Assembly: GCA_038199375.1 (NCBI GenBank)
Contig: JBBPZA010000005.1
Span: 5,790 to 69,789 of the forward strand
Origin: JBBPZA01 sp038199375
GTDB taxonomy: Bacteria > Actinomycetota > Thermoleophilia > Solirubrobacterales > Solirubrobacteraceae
Direction of reading: 5' to 3'
DNA: 64,000 bases
Position 1 is the stretch's first letter, and the number at the start of each line of letters is the position of its first letter. The notes beneath the pieces were generated by a model. It did no database searches. It saw nothing but the letters and a program-made list of their open reading frames with translations, and was not told the DNA's origin. This document shows, piece after piece, positions 39,937-47,778 of the stretch. The position numbers and the translations under genes were made by a program.

Positions 39937-40062
39937 GCTCGCGGTCTGACAGCTGCACAGTCCCGTCCGTGTCGGGATTGCAGGCAGCTGGCTACTGCGT
40001 GCGACGCGGCGGGTCGAGCAGCTCGGTGACCTGCGCGATCGCGGCGGGGCCGGGTCCCTCGG

Positions 40063-40215
40063 CCCAGGAGCCGCGGCTCGCCCGACCCCCTGGCGCTCGC
40101 CAATCGCCGCGCCGAGCTGGCAATCACCCCGGAGACCGCCGTAACGGGATGGCAGGGCGACCACCTCGACTACCCCTCGCCACCCATCCTCTGCGAAACC
40201 CGCCTGCGACACTGA
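40063..40215 (+). pseudogene. possible 3' remnant of an HNH-endonuclease/DUF222 gene
   Basis: The + frame ending with TGA at 40213-40215 reads LALANRRAELAITPETAVTG then WQGDHLDYPSPPILCETRLR H. The stretch ITPET-A-x5-W-x-G-x3-DY is like the end of the 13E12-repeat (DUF222/HNH) proteins common in actinobacteria. There is no start codon and no upstream domain. The rest of 39891-40344 holds only the toxin operon promoter. Confidence 0.35.
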
Positions 40216-40344
40216 GGGCACGAAGCCGCGTCGAAAGTCAACGAGCCGCTGCGGCCCCAAGCGCTGCCCGGTACATCCTGGCACCTTCAACCGTGTCCCA
40301 TACTTGAGCGATCCGTGAGCCGCCCGGAGCCGCCGGCGGAGGCC

Positions 40345-41559
40345 CTAGGCCGGGGTTCGGGCGCCGCTCTGGCGGTGGCCGTAGAGGAACCCCAGGAGCT
40401 GCTCTACGACCGCTGGGTCGAACTGCCTGCCGGCGTTGTCGAGCAGCTGGTCGACGGCGTCCTTGTGGCTCATCGCCTGACGGTAGGGGCGGTCGGAGGT
40501 CATGGCGTGGTAGGCGTCGCAGGCCAGGATGATGCGGCTGCCGATCGGGATCTCCTCGCCGCCGAGCCCGTCGGGATAGCCCGAGCCGTCGTAGGACTCG
40601 TGCTCGTGGCGGACGATGCGCGCCACGCCGCCCATGCCGGTGACCGCCCGCAGGATCCGCTCGCCGATGGCGGGGTGCTCGCGCATTAGCCGCCACTGGT
40701 CGTCGTCGAGGCCCCCGGGCTTGTTGAGGATGTCGTCGGGGATGGCCACCTTGCCGATGTCGTGCAGGAGCGCGGCGGCGCGGACGCGCGAGACCTCCGC
40801 CTGGTCGAGTCCGAGCCCGCGCGCGACCTCCGTGGCCATCGCGACGACCGACTCCGAGTGCTCGCCGGTATATCGGTCGCGCTCGAGCAGAGCCATCGCC
40901 AGCGCGGAGATGACCTCGCCGCGGCCGTCCTCGGCCGGAGAGAGGTCGCCGCCGCCGAGGTCGGCGGCGAGCGCGCGGCCGCCGCCGGCGGCGCGAGCGG
41001 CATCGAGTGCCCCGGCGGCCTGGCCGAGGATCTCCTGGGAGGTCTGGGTTCGGGTGAAGGCGGCGACTCCGACCGACGCCGAGACGCTCGAGATCGGCCC
41101 CGCCTCGAGCGCCTCGAGCTCGAGCAGGATCCGCTCGAAGGCCTGCAGCGCTCCGAGGGTGTCGGTCTCGGGCATGACCAGGGCGAACTCGTCGGCAGCC
41201 GTGCGGCCGACGATGTCGTGGGCGCGCGTGTACTCGCGGATGACTCCGGCGACGGCGACGAGCAGCGCGTCTCCCTGGGCGAAGCCCGAGCGGGCGTTGA
41301 TCGAGCGGAAGCCGTCGATGTCGAGCAGCGCGACGGTCAGCGGGCGGCCGTGGCGGCGGGCGCGCTGCATCTCGACGTCGAGCTGGCTGCGAAGGCGGGT
41401 GAGGGTGATCAGGCCCGTCACCGGGTCGCGGCCGCCCTGGCGCTCGAGCAGGAGCTCGAGCTCCGCCACCCGGCGGCGCGACTGCTCGAGCAATCCCTCC
41501 AGCTCTCCCTCTCGTTCCCGACGACCGAGCATAAGTTCTCTTTCGGGTTCGACGGGCAT
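40345..41559 (-). CDS. degenerate GGDEF plus HD-GYP signalling protein
   Basis: 404 residues from ATG 41559. A coiled-coil N-terminus (EREGELEGLLEQSRRRVAEL) leads to a GGDEF-like domain (DPVTGLITLTRLRSQLDVEM, LLDIDGFRSINARSGFAQGD) in which the signature is A-A-D-E-F (GRTAADEFALVMPETD), so cyclase activity is unlikely. The HD-GYP domain is intact: ALLHDIGKVAIPDDILNKPG, EHPAIGERIL, RHEHESYDGSGYPDGLGGEE IP. It should hydrolyse cyclic-di-GMP or a related nucleotide. Divergent from ruvC. Confidence 0.88.
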   Translation of the reverse strand: MPVEPERELMLGRREREGELEGLLEQSRRRVAELELLLERQGGRDPVTGLITLTRLRSQLDVEMQRARRHGRPLTVALLDIDGFRSINARSGFAQGDALLVAVAGVIREYTRAHDIVGRTAADEFALVMPETDTLGALQAFERILLELEALEAGPISSVSASVGVAAFTRTQTSQEILGQAAGALDAARAAGGGRALAADLGGGDLSPAEDGRGEVISALAMALLERDRYTGEHSESVVAMATEVARGLGLDQAEVSRVRAAALLHDIGKVAIPDDILNKPGGLDDDQWRLMREHPAIGERILRAVTGMGGVARIVRHEHESYDGSGYPDGLGGEEIPIGSRIILACDAYHAMTSDRPYRQAMSHKDAVDQLLDNAGRQFDPAVVEQLLGFLYGHRQSGARTPA

Positions 41560-41668
41560 GAGCTTGTGGCGATACGCGCCAGGATGGACGAAGGGAGGAC
41601 CGCGTAGACAGATGGTCGACCGGGTGAAGCGGGAAGGCATCCGACCCGCTCCGGAGAATCCCGAGCGA

Positions 41669-42163
41669 ATGGTCGTCCTCGGCATAGATCCCGGCACCGC
41701 CGCGACCGGCTACGGCGTCGTCGCACGCCGCGGCGGGCGGCTGCTCGCGCTCGACGGAGGAATGATCGAGACCTCGCCCGACGAGCCTCCCGCCGACCGG
41801 CTGGCCTTCATCTTCGAGCGGGTGGCCGCCCTGCTCGACGAGCACGCACCCGAGGCGATGGCGGTGGAGGAGCTCTACTTCGGCGCCAACGTGCGTACCG
41901 CCTTCGCCGTCGGCCAGGCTCGCGGCGCCGTGCTGCTGGCGGCCGGCCAGCGCGGAATCGCCTGCGCCGCCTATACCCCGCAGCAGGTCAAGAGCGCGGT
42001 GTGCGGCAACGGCCGGGCGCAGAAGGCGCAGGTCCAGACGATGGTCGCCCACCTCCTCGGCCTGGCTGAACCTCCGAGGCCCGACCATGCGGCCGATGCC
42101 CTGGCCGTCGCCATCTGCCACGCCAACCGCGCGCCGCTCGCGGCGGCGCTGGCCACCGCATGA
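41669..42163 (+). CDS. ruvC: Holliday junction resolvase RuvC
   Basis: 164 residues from ATG 41669; an in-frame ATG at 41612 would add 19 residues of non-conserved sequence. MVVLGIDPGTAATGYGVVAR supplies the first catalytic Asp, AVEELYFGANVRTAFAVGQA the catalytic Glu, and PRPDHAADALAVAICHANR the C-terminal Asp pair. It cuts Holliday junctions after RuvAB branch migration. The ATGA overlap with ruvA marks the ruvCAB operon. Confidence 0.95.
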   Translation: MVVLGIDPGTAATGYGVVARRGGRLLALDGGMIETSPDEPPADRLAFIFERVAALLDEHAPEAMAVEELYFGANVRTAFAVGQARGAVLLAAGQRGIACAAYTPQQVKSAVCGNGRAQKAQVQTMVAHLLGLAEPPRPDHAADALAVAICHANRAPLAAALATA

Positions 42164-42738
42164 TCGCGCTCGTCTCGGGGACCGTCGCCCTCCGGCGTGC
42201 CGACCACGTCGTCGTGGAGTGCGGAGGGGTCGGCTACCGCCTCGCCGTCTCCGCCGAGACCCTGCGCCACGTGCCCGCCGTCGGCAAGCCGGTGACCCTT
42301 CACTCCCACCTCGTCGTGCGCGACGACGCGCTCGCGCTCTACGGCTTCGCCGCCGAGGAGGAGCGCGACCTCTTCCTGCTCCTGATCGGCGTCCAATCCG
42401 TGGGCCCGAAGGTGGCCCTCGCGGTCCTCTCGGGGGGCCCGCCTCGGGAGCTGGTCTCCGCGCTGGCCGCCGGGGACGTCGGCCGGCTTCAGGCCGTCCC
42501 GGGGATCGGCAAGCGCACCGCGGAGCGCATCGTCGTCGAGCTGCGCGAGAAGGTTGCCGGGGAGCCGAGCGTCGCCCGCATCTCGAGCCCCGCGCCCGAC
42601 GATCCGCGCGCGCTCGCGCGCGAAGGGCTCCTGAGCCTGGGCTTCACCCTCTCCGAGGCCGAGAATCTCCTCGAAGGCGCTCCGGGCGAGAGCCCCGAGG
42701 ATCTCATCGCCCACGCGCTCAAGGCCGCGCGCCCGTGA
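42160..42738 (+). CDS. ruvA: Holliday junction DNA-binding protein RuvA
   Basis: 192 residues. MIALVSGTVALRRADHVVVE and GGVGYRLAVSAETLRHVP form the OB domain; LLIGVQSVGPKVALAVLSGG and LQAVPGIGKRTAERIVVELR are the two helix-hairpin-helix motifs; the C-terminal domain ALAREGLLSLGFTLSEAENL binds RuvB. It holds the four-way junction as a tetramer. Overlaps ruvC and ruvB by 4 bp each. Confidence 0.95.
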   Translation: MIALVSGTVALRRADHVVVECGGVGYRLAVSAETLRHVPAVGKPVTLHSHLVVRDDALALYGFAAEEERDLFLLLIGVQSVGPKVALAVLSGGPPRELVSALAAGDVGRLQAVPGIGKRTAERIVVELREKVAGEPSVARISSPAPDDPRALAREGLLSLGFTLSEAENLLEGAPGESPEDLIAHALKAARP

Positions 42739-43787
42739 CCGACGGCGCGCGCATCCAGACGCCCGACGCGTTCGCGAAGGGCGCCCGGATCCAGACCCCC
42801 GACCCGATCCCCGAGGACGAGCTCGACCGCTCCCTGCGCCCCCGGCGCCTCGAGGACTTCGTCGGCCAGCGGGCGGTCAAGGCTCAGCTGGCGGTCTCGA
42901 TCGAGGCTGCGGGAGCGCGCGGGGAGGCGCTCGACCACGTCCTCCTCGCCGGCCCGCCGGGCCTGGGCAAGACCTCGCTGGCCCAGATCGTCGCCGCGGA
43001 GCTCGGCGCACCCTTCGTGCAGACGGCCGGGCCGGCCCTGGAGCGCAAGGGCGACGTCGCCGCCTTCCTCACCGCGCTCGAGCCGCGCAGCGTCTTCTTC
43101 GTCGACGAGATCCACAGGCTGCCCCGGGCGCTCGAGGAGACCTTCTACCCGGCGATGGAGGACCACCGCCTGCCGATCACCGTGGGCCAGGGCGCCGGAG
43201 CGCGGATAGTGACCATCGACCTGCCGCCCTTCACGCTCGTCGGCGCGACCACCCGGGCCGGCCTGCTGACAACCCCGCTCCGCGACCGCTTCGGCATCCA
43301 GCACCGCCTCGAGCACTACGCGCCCGACGACCTGGCCTTGATCGTGAGGCGCTCGGCGGCGATCCTCGAGGTGGCGATCGACGACGCGGGGGCCCGCGCC
43401 ATCGCCGCGCGCAGCCGCGGGACGCCGCGGGTCGCCAACCGCCTGCTCAAGCGGGTGCGCGACTATGCCCAGGTGCAGGGCGGCGGCGCGATCGACGGCG
43501 ACGTCGCCACGGCGGCGCTCGACCTCCTCGAGGTCGACCACGAGGGCCTCGACCGCCTCGACCGCGAGATCCTCTCCGTCATCTGCCAGAAGTTCGCCGG
43601 CGGCCCGGTCGGCCTGAGCACGCTGTCGGTCGCGATCGGCGAGGAGCGCGACACGATCGAGGACGTCTACGAGCCCTACCTCCTCCAGCGCGGGCTCATA
43701 CAGCGCACGCCGCGCGGCCGGCAGGCGACCGCACGCGCGTGGGAGCATCTGGGGCTCGAGGCGCCGAGGGACGCGACCCTGTTCTGA
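42735..43787 (+). CDS. ruvB: Holliday junction branch-migration ATPase RuvB
   Basis: 350 residues, GTG start overlapping the ruvA stop. LRPRRLEDFVGQRAVKAQLA, VLLAGPPGLGKTSLAQIVAA (Walker A), SVFFVDEIHRLPRALEETFY (Walker B), FTLVGATTRAGLLTTPLRDR (sensor 1) and RGTPRVANRLLKRVRDYA (sensor 2) are all present. The C-terminal winged helix binds DNA. A small oddity is the doubled GARIQTPD in the N-terminal 25 residues. Confidence 0.97.
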   Translation: MTDGARIQTPDAFAKGARIQTPDPIPEDELDRSLRPRRLEDFVGQRAVKAQLAVSIEAAGARGEALDHVLLAGPPGLGKTSLAQIVAAELGAPFVQTAGPALERKGDVAAFLTALEPRSVFFVDEIHRLPRALEETFYPAMEDHRLPITVGQGAGARIVTIDLPPFTLVGATTRAGLLTTPLRDRFGIQHRLEHYAPDDLALIVRRSAAILEVAIDDAGARAIAARSRGTPRVANRLLKRVRDYAQVQGGGAIDGDVATAALDLLEVDHEGLDRLDREILSVICQKFAGGPVGLSTLSVAIGEERDTIEDVYEPYLLQRGLIQRTPRGRQATARAWEHLGLEAPRDATLF

Positions 43788-43920
43788 GTCCCGATCGGGC
43801 GATCCTCGCGGCGAGGCGGCCCGATGCGCCGCCGTGCGGCCTGGTCGCTTCCCTGGGGGCTCAAGCGGCCTTTAGGTGCTGCGCCTACCTTCTCCTGGTC
43901 TCTATCTTGGTTTCTGAGCG

Positions 43921-44370
43921 ATGGCCCACCTCTTCATCTGCCCGAACTGCGGCAACCGCTCGACCGCGACCGAGCGCAACGCCGGCTTTCGCCGGGCGCC
44001 CAAAGGCTGCTCGCGGTGCGGCTTCCCATTCCTCTTCGAGCTTCTGGACGACTACTACCCGGCGCCCGACGCGGCCTTCTTCGTCCTCGACCAGGAGGGC
44101 AAGGTCATCGGCTGCGGCCGGGGCTCGTTCGAGCTGACCGGCCTGAAGGAGGAGCGCGTGATCGGCCGGGCGGCCAACGAGGTGCTGGGCCTGCGCTTCG
44201 CCGACGGGTCAGATCACGTCGGGACCGCGCTGGAGTGGGGGGTGCGCGTCCTCTCCAAGCCGGTGGAGGTCAACGCCGAGGGCGATCTCCCCGCCAAGGC
44301 GACCGCCGACCTCTTCCCGGCCTACGACGACGACGGCGGGCTGCTGGTCGTCCTCACCCCGCAGAAGTAG
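43921..44370 (+). CDS. zinc-ribbon plus PAS-like domain protein
   Basis: 149 residues. An N-terminal ribbon has Cys pairs at FICPNCGNRST and CSRCGFPFLFEL; the rest reads as a PAS fold (PDAAFFVLDQEGKVIGCGRG, FELTGLKEERVIGRAANEVL, PAYDDDGGLLVVLTPQK). No output domain follows. It takes the place between ruvB and secD where yajC is often found. Function unknown; a single-domain PAS sensor or an adaptor are possible. Confidence 0.7.
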   Translation: MAHLFICPNCGNRSTATERNAGFRRAPKGCSRCGFPFLFELLDDYYPAPDAAFFVLDQEGKVIGCGRGSFELTGLKEERVIGRAANEVLGLRFADGSDHVGTALEWGVRVLSKPVEVNAEGDLPAKATADLFPAYDDDGGLLVVLTPQK

Positions 44371-44405
44371 CCGCGGGTAGCCTGTAGCGCTGACCCGCCG
44401 TCCCC

Positions 44406-47400
44406 ATGACCGACCGCCGCCGCAACCTCTTCATCCTGCTCGCCGTCCTCGGGCTGCTCCTGGCCTCGGCGGTCGTCATCGCCCAGAAGAAGATGCGCCT
44501 GGGCCTCGACCTGCGTGGCGGTGTCGAGCTGGTCTACCAGGGCAAGCCGACGCCCCAGGTCCCCCAGGTCACCCAGGAGGCGCTCGACCGGGCCATCGAC
44601 ATCATCCGCGAGCGGGTCGACGGCCTCGGCGTCGCGGAGAGCGAGATCCAGCGCTCCGGGCGCGACCAGATCTCGGTCTCGCTCCCGGACGTCACCAACG
44701 CCAGTCGGGCGCAGCAGCAGGTCGGCAAGGTGGCGCAGCTCTTCTTCTACGACTGGGAGATCAACGTCATCGGGCCCGAAGGGCGGCCCGACCCGAGCAA
44801 CCGCCAGGTCACCGACGTTCCCCTGCCGACGTTCTTCGACGCCGTCCAGCGCGCCGCCAAGCGCGCTCCTCAGGCCGACGGCGACAACACGACCAACTTC
44901 CAGTGGTTCCTGTTCGGCAAGGACCGCAAGCTGCTCGCGGGCCCCGAGGAGGGCACGTCGGCCGAGAGGCCGCCCGCCGAGCTCTTCTCGGAGCTTGCAG
45001 GCCGTCGCCGGCCACCCGGCAGCCAGGTGCTGAAGATCGCGCCCGGCACCGTCGTCGTCAAGGCCGAGCGGCCCGACAAGTTTCCGAAGAACCAGCCCTA
45101 CGAGCGCTTCTTCGTCCTCGACGACGACCCCGAGCTCTCGGGGACCGACATCAAGAACCCCGAGCAGAACTTCGATCAGGGCCCGGGGGGCACCGGGGGG
45201 GCGATTGTCACCTTCGACTTCTCCAAGAAGGGTCGCCAGCAATTCCAGAAGGTCACGCGACGCGTTGCGCAACGCGGCCAGCAGCAGGCGGATCCGGGCC
45301 GCCTGCCCCAGGACAACTTCCAGCACTTCGCCGCCGTGCTCGACAACGAGGTCGTCACCCGGCCGTTCATCAGCTACACCGAGAACCCAGACGGAATCGA
45401 CGGCCGCGGCGGCGCCCAGATCTCGGGTGGCTTCACGATCACCAGCGCGCAGGACCTCGCTCGCCTGCTCAAGACGGGCGCCCTGCCGATCAAGCTCGAG
45501 CTGATCTCCCAATCCCAGGTCTCGGCGACGCTGGGCAAGCAGGCGCTCGACCAGGGGCTCCTCGCGGGCATCGCCGGCTTCGCCGTCGTCATGCTCTTCC
45601 TGCTGCTCTTCTATCGCGTGCTCGGGCTGATCGCGTCGGCTGCGCTGGCGGTCTACGCGGTCTACTTCTTCGCGATCATCAAGCTCATCCCGATCACCCT
45701 GACGCTGCCGGGGATCGCGGGGCTCATCCTCACGGTCGGCGTCGCCGCGGACGCGAACATCGTGATCTTCGAGCGCGTCAAGGAGGAGATCCGCGCGGGC
45801 AGATCGATCCCGTCGGGCATCGCGGCGGGCTACAAGAAGGGTCTCTCGGCGATCATCGACGCCAACGTCGTGACGATCATGGTGGCGTTCATCCTCTTCG
45901 TCCTCGCCACGTCTGGGGTCAAGGGCTTCGCTTTCGTCCTCGGGATCGGGACGCTCGTGTCGCTGTTCACCGCGGTGCTGGCGACCTCAGCGATCCTGGG
46001 AACCCTGAGCCGCTCGCCGTTGCTCGTGCGCCCCAGCGCGCTGGGAGCGGGGCCCCAGAAGCGGCGCTGGAGCGTTGACTTCATGGGAGCCTCGAAGTGG
46101 TTCTTCTCGATGTCGGGTGTGATCCTGCTCATCGGCGCGCTGGCGATCGGCGGCAACGGGCTGAACTTCGGTATCGACTTCGAGTCGGGCACGCGGATCA
46201 CGACGGGGCTGCAGCGCCCGGCCGACGAGGACCAGGTCCGCTCGGTCATGGAGGCCGCCGGCTTCGACGACGCCAAGATCCAGCGGATCGACGATCCCGA
46301 GCTCGGGCGCAACGTCTTCCAGATATCGACGTCGACGCTCCAGCCTGACCAGGTGACGAAGGTCCGCTCCGGGCTCGACCAGCGCTTCGGGGTCGGCAAC
46401 AACTTCTCCAACAGCTCGATCGGGCCGACCTTCGGCCAGACGGTGGCGCGCAGCGCCCTGATAGCGATCATCGCCTCGCTCATCGTCATCGGGGCCTACA
46501 TGGCGCTGCGCTTCGAGTGGAAGTACGCCGTGCCGGTCCTCATCGCCCTGATGCACGACATCCTCATCACGGGAGGCGTCTACTCGCTGACCGGCCGGGA
46601 GGTGACGACGTCGACGGTCGCGGCGCTTCTCACCATTCTCGGCTTCTCGCTCTACGACACGATCATCGTGTTCGACCGGATCCGGGAGAACGTTCCGCGG
46701 ATGCCCCGGGCGGCGTTCTCGCAGATCGTCAACCGATCGATGGCCGAGGTGCTGACGCGATCGCTGGCCACGAGCTTCTGCACCGGCCTGCCCGTCCTGG
46801 GGCTGATGCTCTTCGGCGGCGAGACGCTCAAGGACTTCGCCTTCGCGCTGCTGGTGGGCACCGCCTCGGGCACCTACTCGTCGATCTTCATCGCCGCGCC
46901 CGTCCTCACGTACTGGAAGGAGCGCGAGGAGACGTGGCGCCAGCGCCTGGAGGGCGTCCAGCGCCGCAGCGGCGGGAGGGTGCCCGCCTACCCGACCGCG
47001 ACCCGCGGAGGCGAGCCGATCGACGTCGATCCCGAGGCCGAGGCTGACCGGCGCCGGCTGCACCGGCCGGGCGCGCTGGCGCCCGACCAGCCCGACGAGG
47101 TCTCGGCCGAGGAGTTCGAAGAGATGGTGCGCGACATCGCTCCGGAGGTCGAGCCGGCGCCCAAACCCCAGCCTGCCGCGCCGAAGCGCCCGCGAGAGAC
47201 GGCCCGGACCGGCGCCTCCCGCAGCACCGGCGCAGTCCGCGCTCGCCCGGCGGAGGAGAAGCCCGACGGCCGAGGCGAGGCGCAGGCCGCGCTCGGCCGT
47301 TCCGAGGAGGAGGACAGCGGCGGAGAGGTCGCCTCGGCGCCCGACGCGACCGCCGAGGAGGTCGACGCCTCAGCGCCCAAGCAGCAGCGGGCCAAGCCCA

Positions 47401-47438
47401 AGCGCCAGCCCGCCAAGCGCCACGGGAGGCGTCGCTGA
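44406..47438 (+). CDS. secDF: fused protein translocase SecDF with long charged tail
   Basis: 1010 residues. SecD half: one N-terminal helix, MRLGLDLRGGVELVYQGKPT (D1 motif), the large P1 outer domain, ISGGFTITSAQDLARLLKTG (D3), then GIAGLILTVGVAADANIVIF with ERVKEEIRAG (D5). SecF half begins near residue 565: LNFGIDFESGTRITTGLQRP, then ISSLIV-type helices and AALLTILGFSLYDTIIVFDR with IRENVP. It pulls translocated proteins using the proton gradient. The last 150 residues are low-complexity Glu/Pro/Arg/Lys, longer than usual, ending RQPAKRHGRRR, probably a cytosolic tail. Confidence 0.95.
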   Translation: MTDRRRNLFILLAVLGLLLASAVVIAQKKMRLGLDLRGGVELVYQGKPTPQVPQVTQEALDRAIDIIRERVDGLGVAESEIQRSGRDQISVSLPDVTNASRAQQQVGKVAQLFFYDWEINVIGPEGRPDPSNRQVTDVPLPTFFDAVQRAAKRAPQADGDNTTNFQWFLFGKDRKLLAGPEEGTSAERPPAELFSELAGRRRPPGSQVLKIAPGTVVVKAERPDKFPKNQPYERFFVLDDDPELSGTDIKNPEQNFDQGPGGTGGAIVTFDFSKKGRQQFQKVTRRVAQRGQQQADPGRLPQDNFQHFAAVLDNEVVTRPFISYTENPDGIDGRGGAQISGGFTITSAQDLARLLKTGALPIKLELISQSQVSATLGKQALDQGLLAGIAGFAVVMLFLLLFYRVLGLIASAALAVYAVYFFAIIKLIPITLTLPGIAGLILTVGVAADANIVIFERVKEEIRAGRSIPSGIAAGYKKGLSAIIDANVVTIMVAFILFVLATSGVKGFAFVLGIGTLVSLFTAVLATSAILGTLSRSPLLVRPSALGAGPQKRRWSVDFMGASKWFFSMSGVILLIGALAIGGNGLNFGIDFESGTRITTGLQRPADEDQVRSVMEAAGFDDAKIQRIDDPELGRNVFQISTSTLQPDQVTKVRSGLDQRFGVGNNFSNSSIGPTFGQTVARSALIAIIASLIVIGAYMALRFEWKYAVPVLIALMHDILITGGVYSLTGREVTTSTVAALLTILGFSLYDTIIVFDRIRENVPRMPRAAFSQIVNRSMAEVLTRSLATSFCTGLPVLGLMLFGGETLKDFAFALLVGTASGTYSSIFIAAPVLTYWKEREETWRQRLEGVQRRSGGRVPAYPTATRGGEPIDVDPEAEADRRRLHRPGALAPDQPDEVSAEEFEEMVRDIAPEVEPAPKPQPAAPKRPRETARTGASRSTGAVRARPAEEKPDGRGEAQAALGRSEEEDSGGEVASAPDATAEEVDASAPKQQRAKPKRQPAKRHGRRR

Positions 47439-47695
47439 TGGGCATGCTGGCCTGGGTGATGATGGGCCTCGCCATCTGGCACTTCACGATCTTCCTGCCC
47501 GATCGCGAATGGGGCGGGATCGTCGGCGCGTTCCTGGGCGCGGTCATCGGCGCAGCCCTCTTCGGCCTGGCGGTCAACGCCCTCTCCATCCCGGGCCAGG
47601 ACGACACGACCATCCTGACCGCGCTCGAGGCGATCCCCGGCGCGCTGATCGGCATCGCGGTCACCTACGCCGAAGGCATTCGCCGCGAATCCTGA
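47438..47695 (+). CDS. small membrane protein following secDF
   Basis: 85 residues; its ATG overlaps the last base of the secDF stop (TGATG). Two or three hydrophobic segments: MLAWVMMGLAIWHFTIFLPD, GGIVGAFLGAVIGAALFGLA and ALEAIPGALIGIAVTYAEGI. The layout resembles transglycosylase-associated (GlsB/YeaQ) small membrane proteins, but the match is weak. Co-transcribed with secDF; a role at the translocon is only a guess. Confidence 0.75.
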   Translation: MGMLAWVMMGLAIWHFTIFLPDREWGGIVGAFLGAVIGAALFGLAVNALSIPGQDDTTILTALEAIPGALIGIAVTYAEGIRRES

Positions 47696-47766
47696 CCACG
47701 CCAGGCCGCGCCTGGAGGCCTCAGCTCGCGCTCTCCTCGCCGCCACGTTCCGTCGGGGGGCGGGCG

Positions 47767-47772
47767 TACGGT
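47767..47772 (+). promoter_or_regulatory. -10 box of recJ, leaderless
   Basis: TACGGT ends 6 nt before the GTG at 47779; no ribosome site is present. Confidence 0.45.
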
Positions 47773-47778
47773 GGCTCG

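Noticed and set aside
42735..42800. Duplicated GARIQTPD in the RuvB N-terminus as a functional repeat
   Set aside because: It lies before the conserved RuvB domain in a region that varies in all homologues; probably a harmless small duplication.
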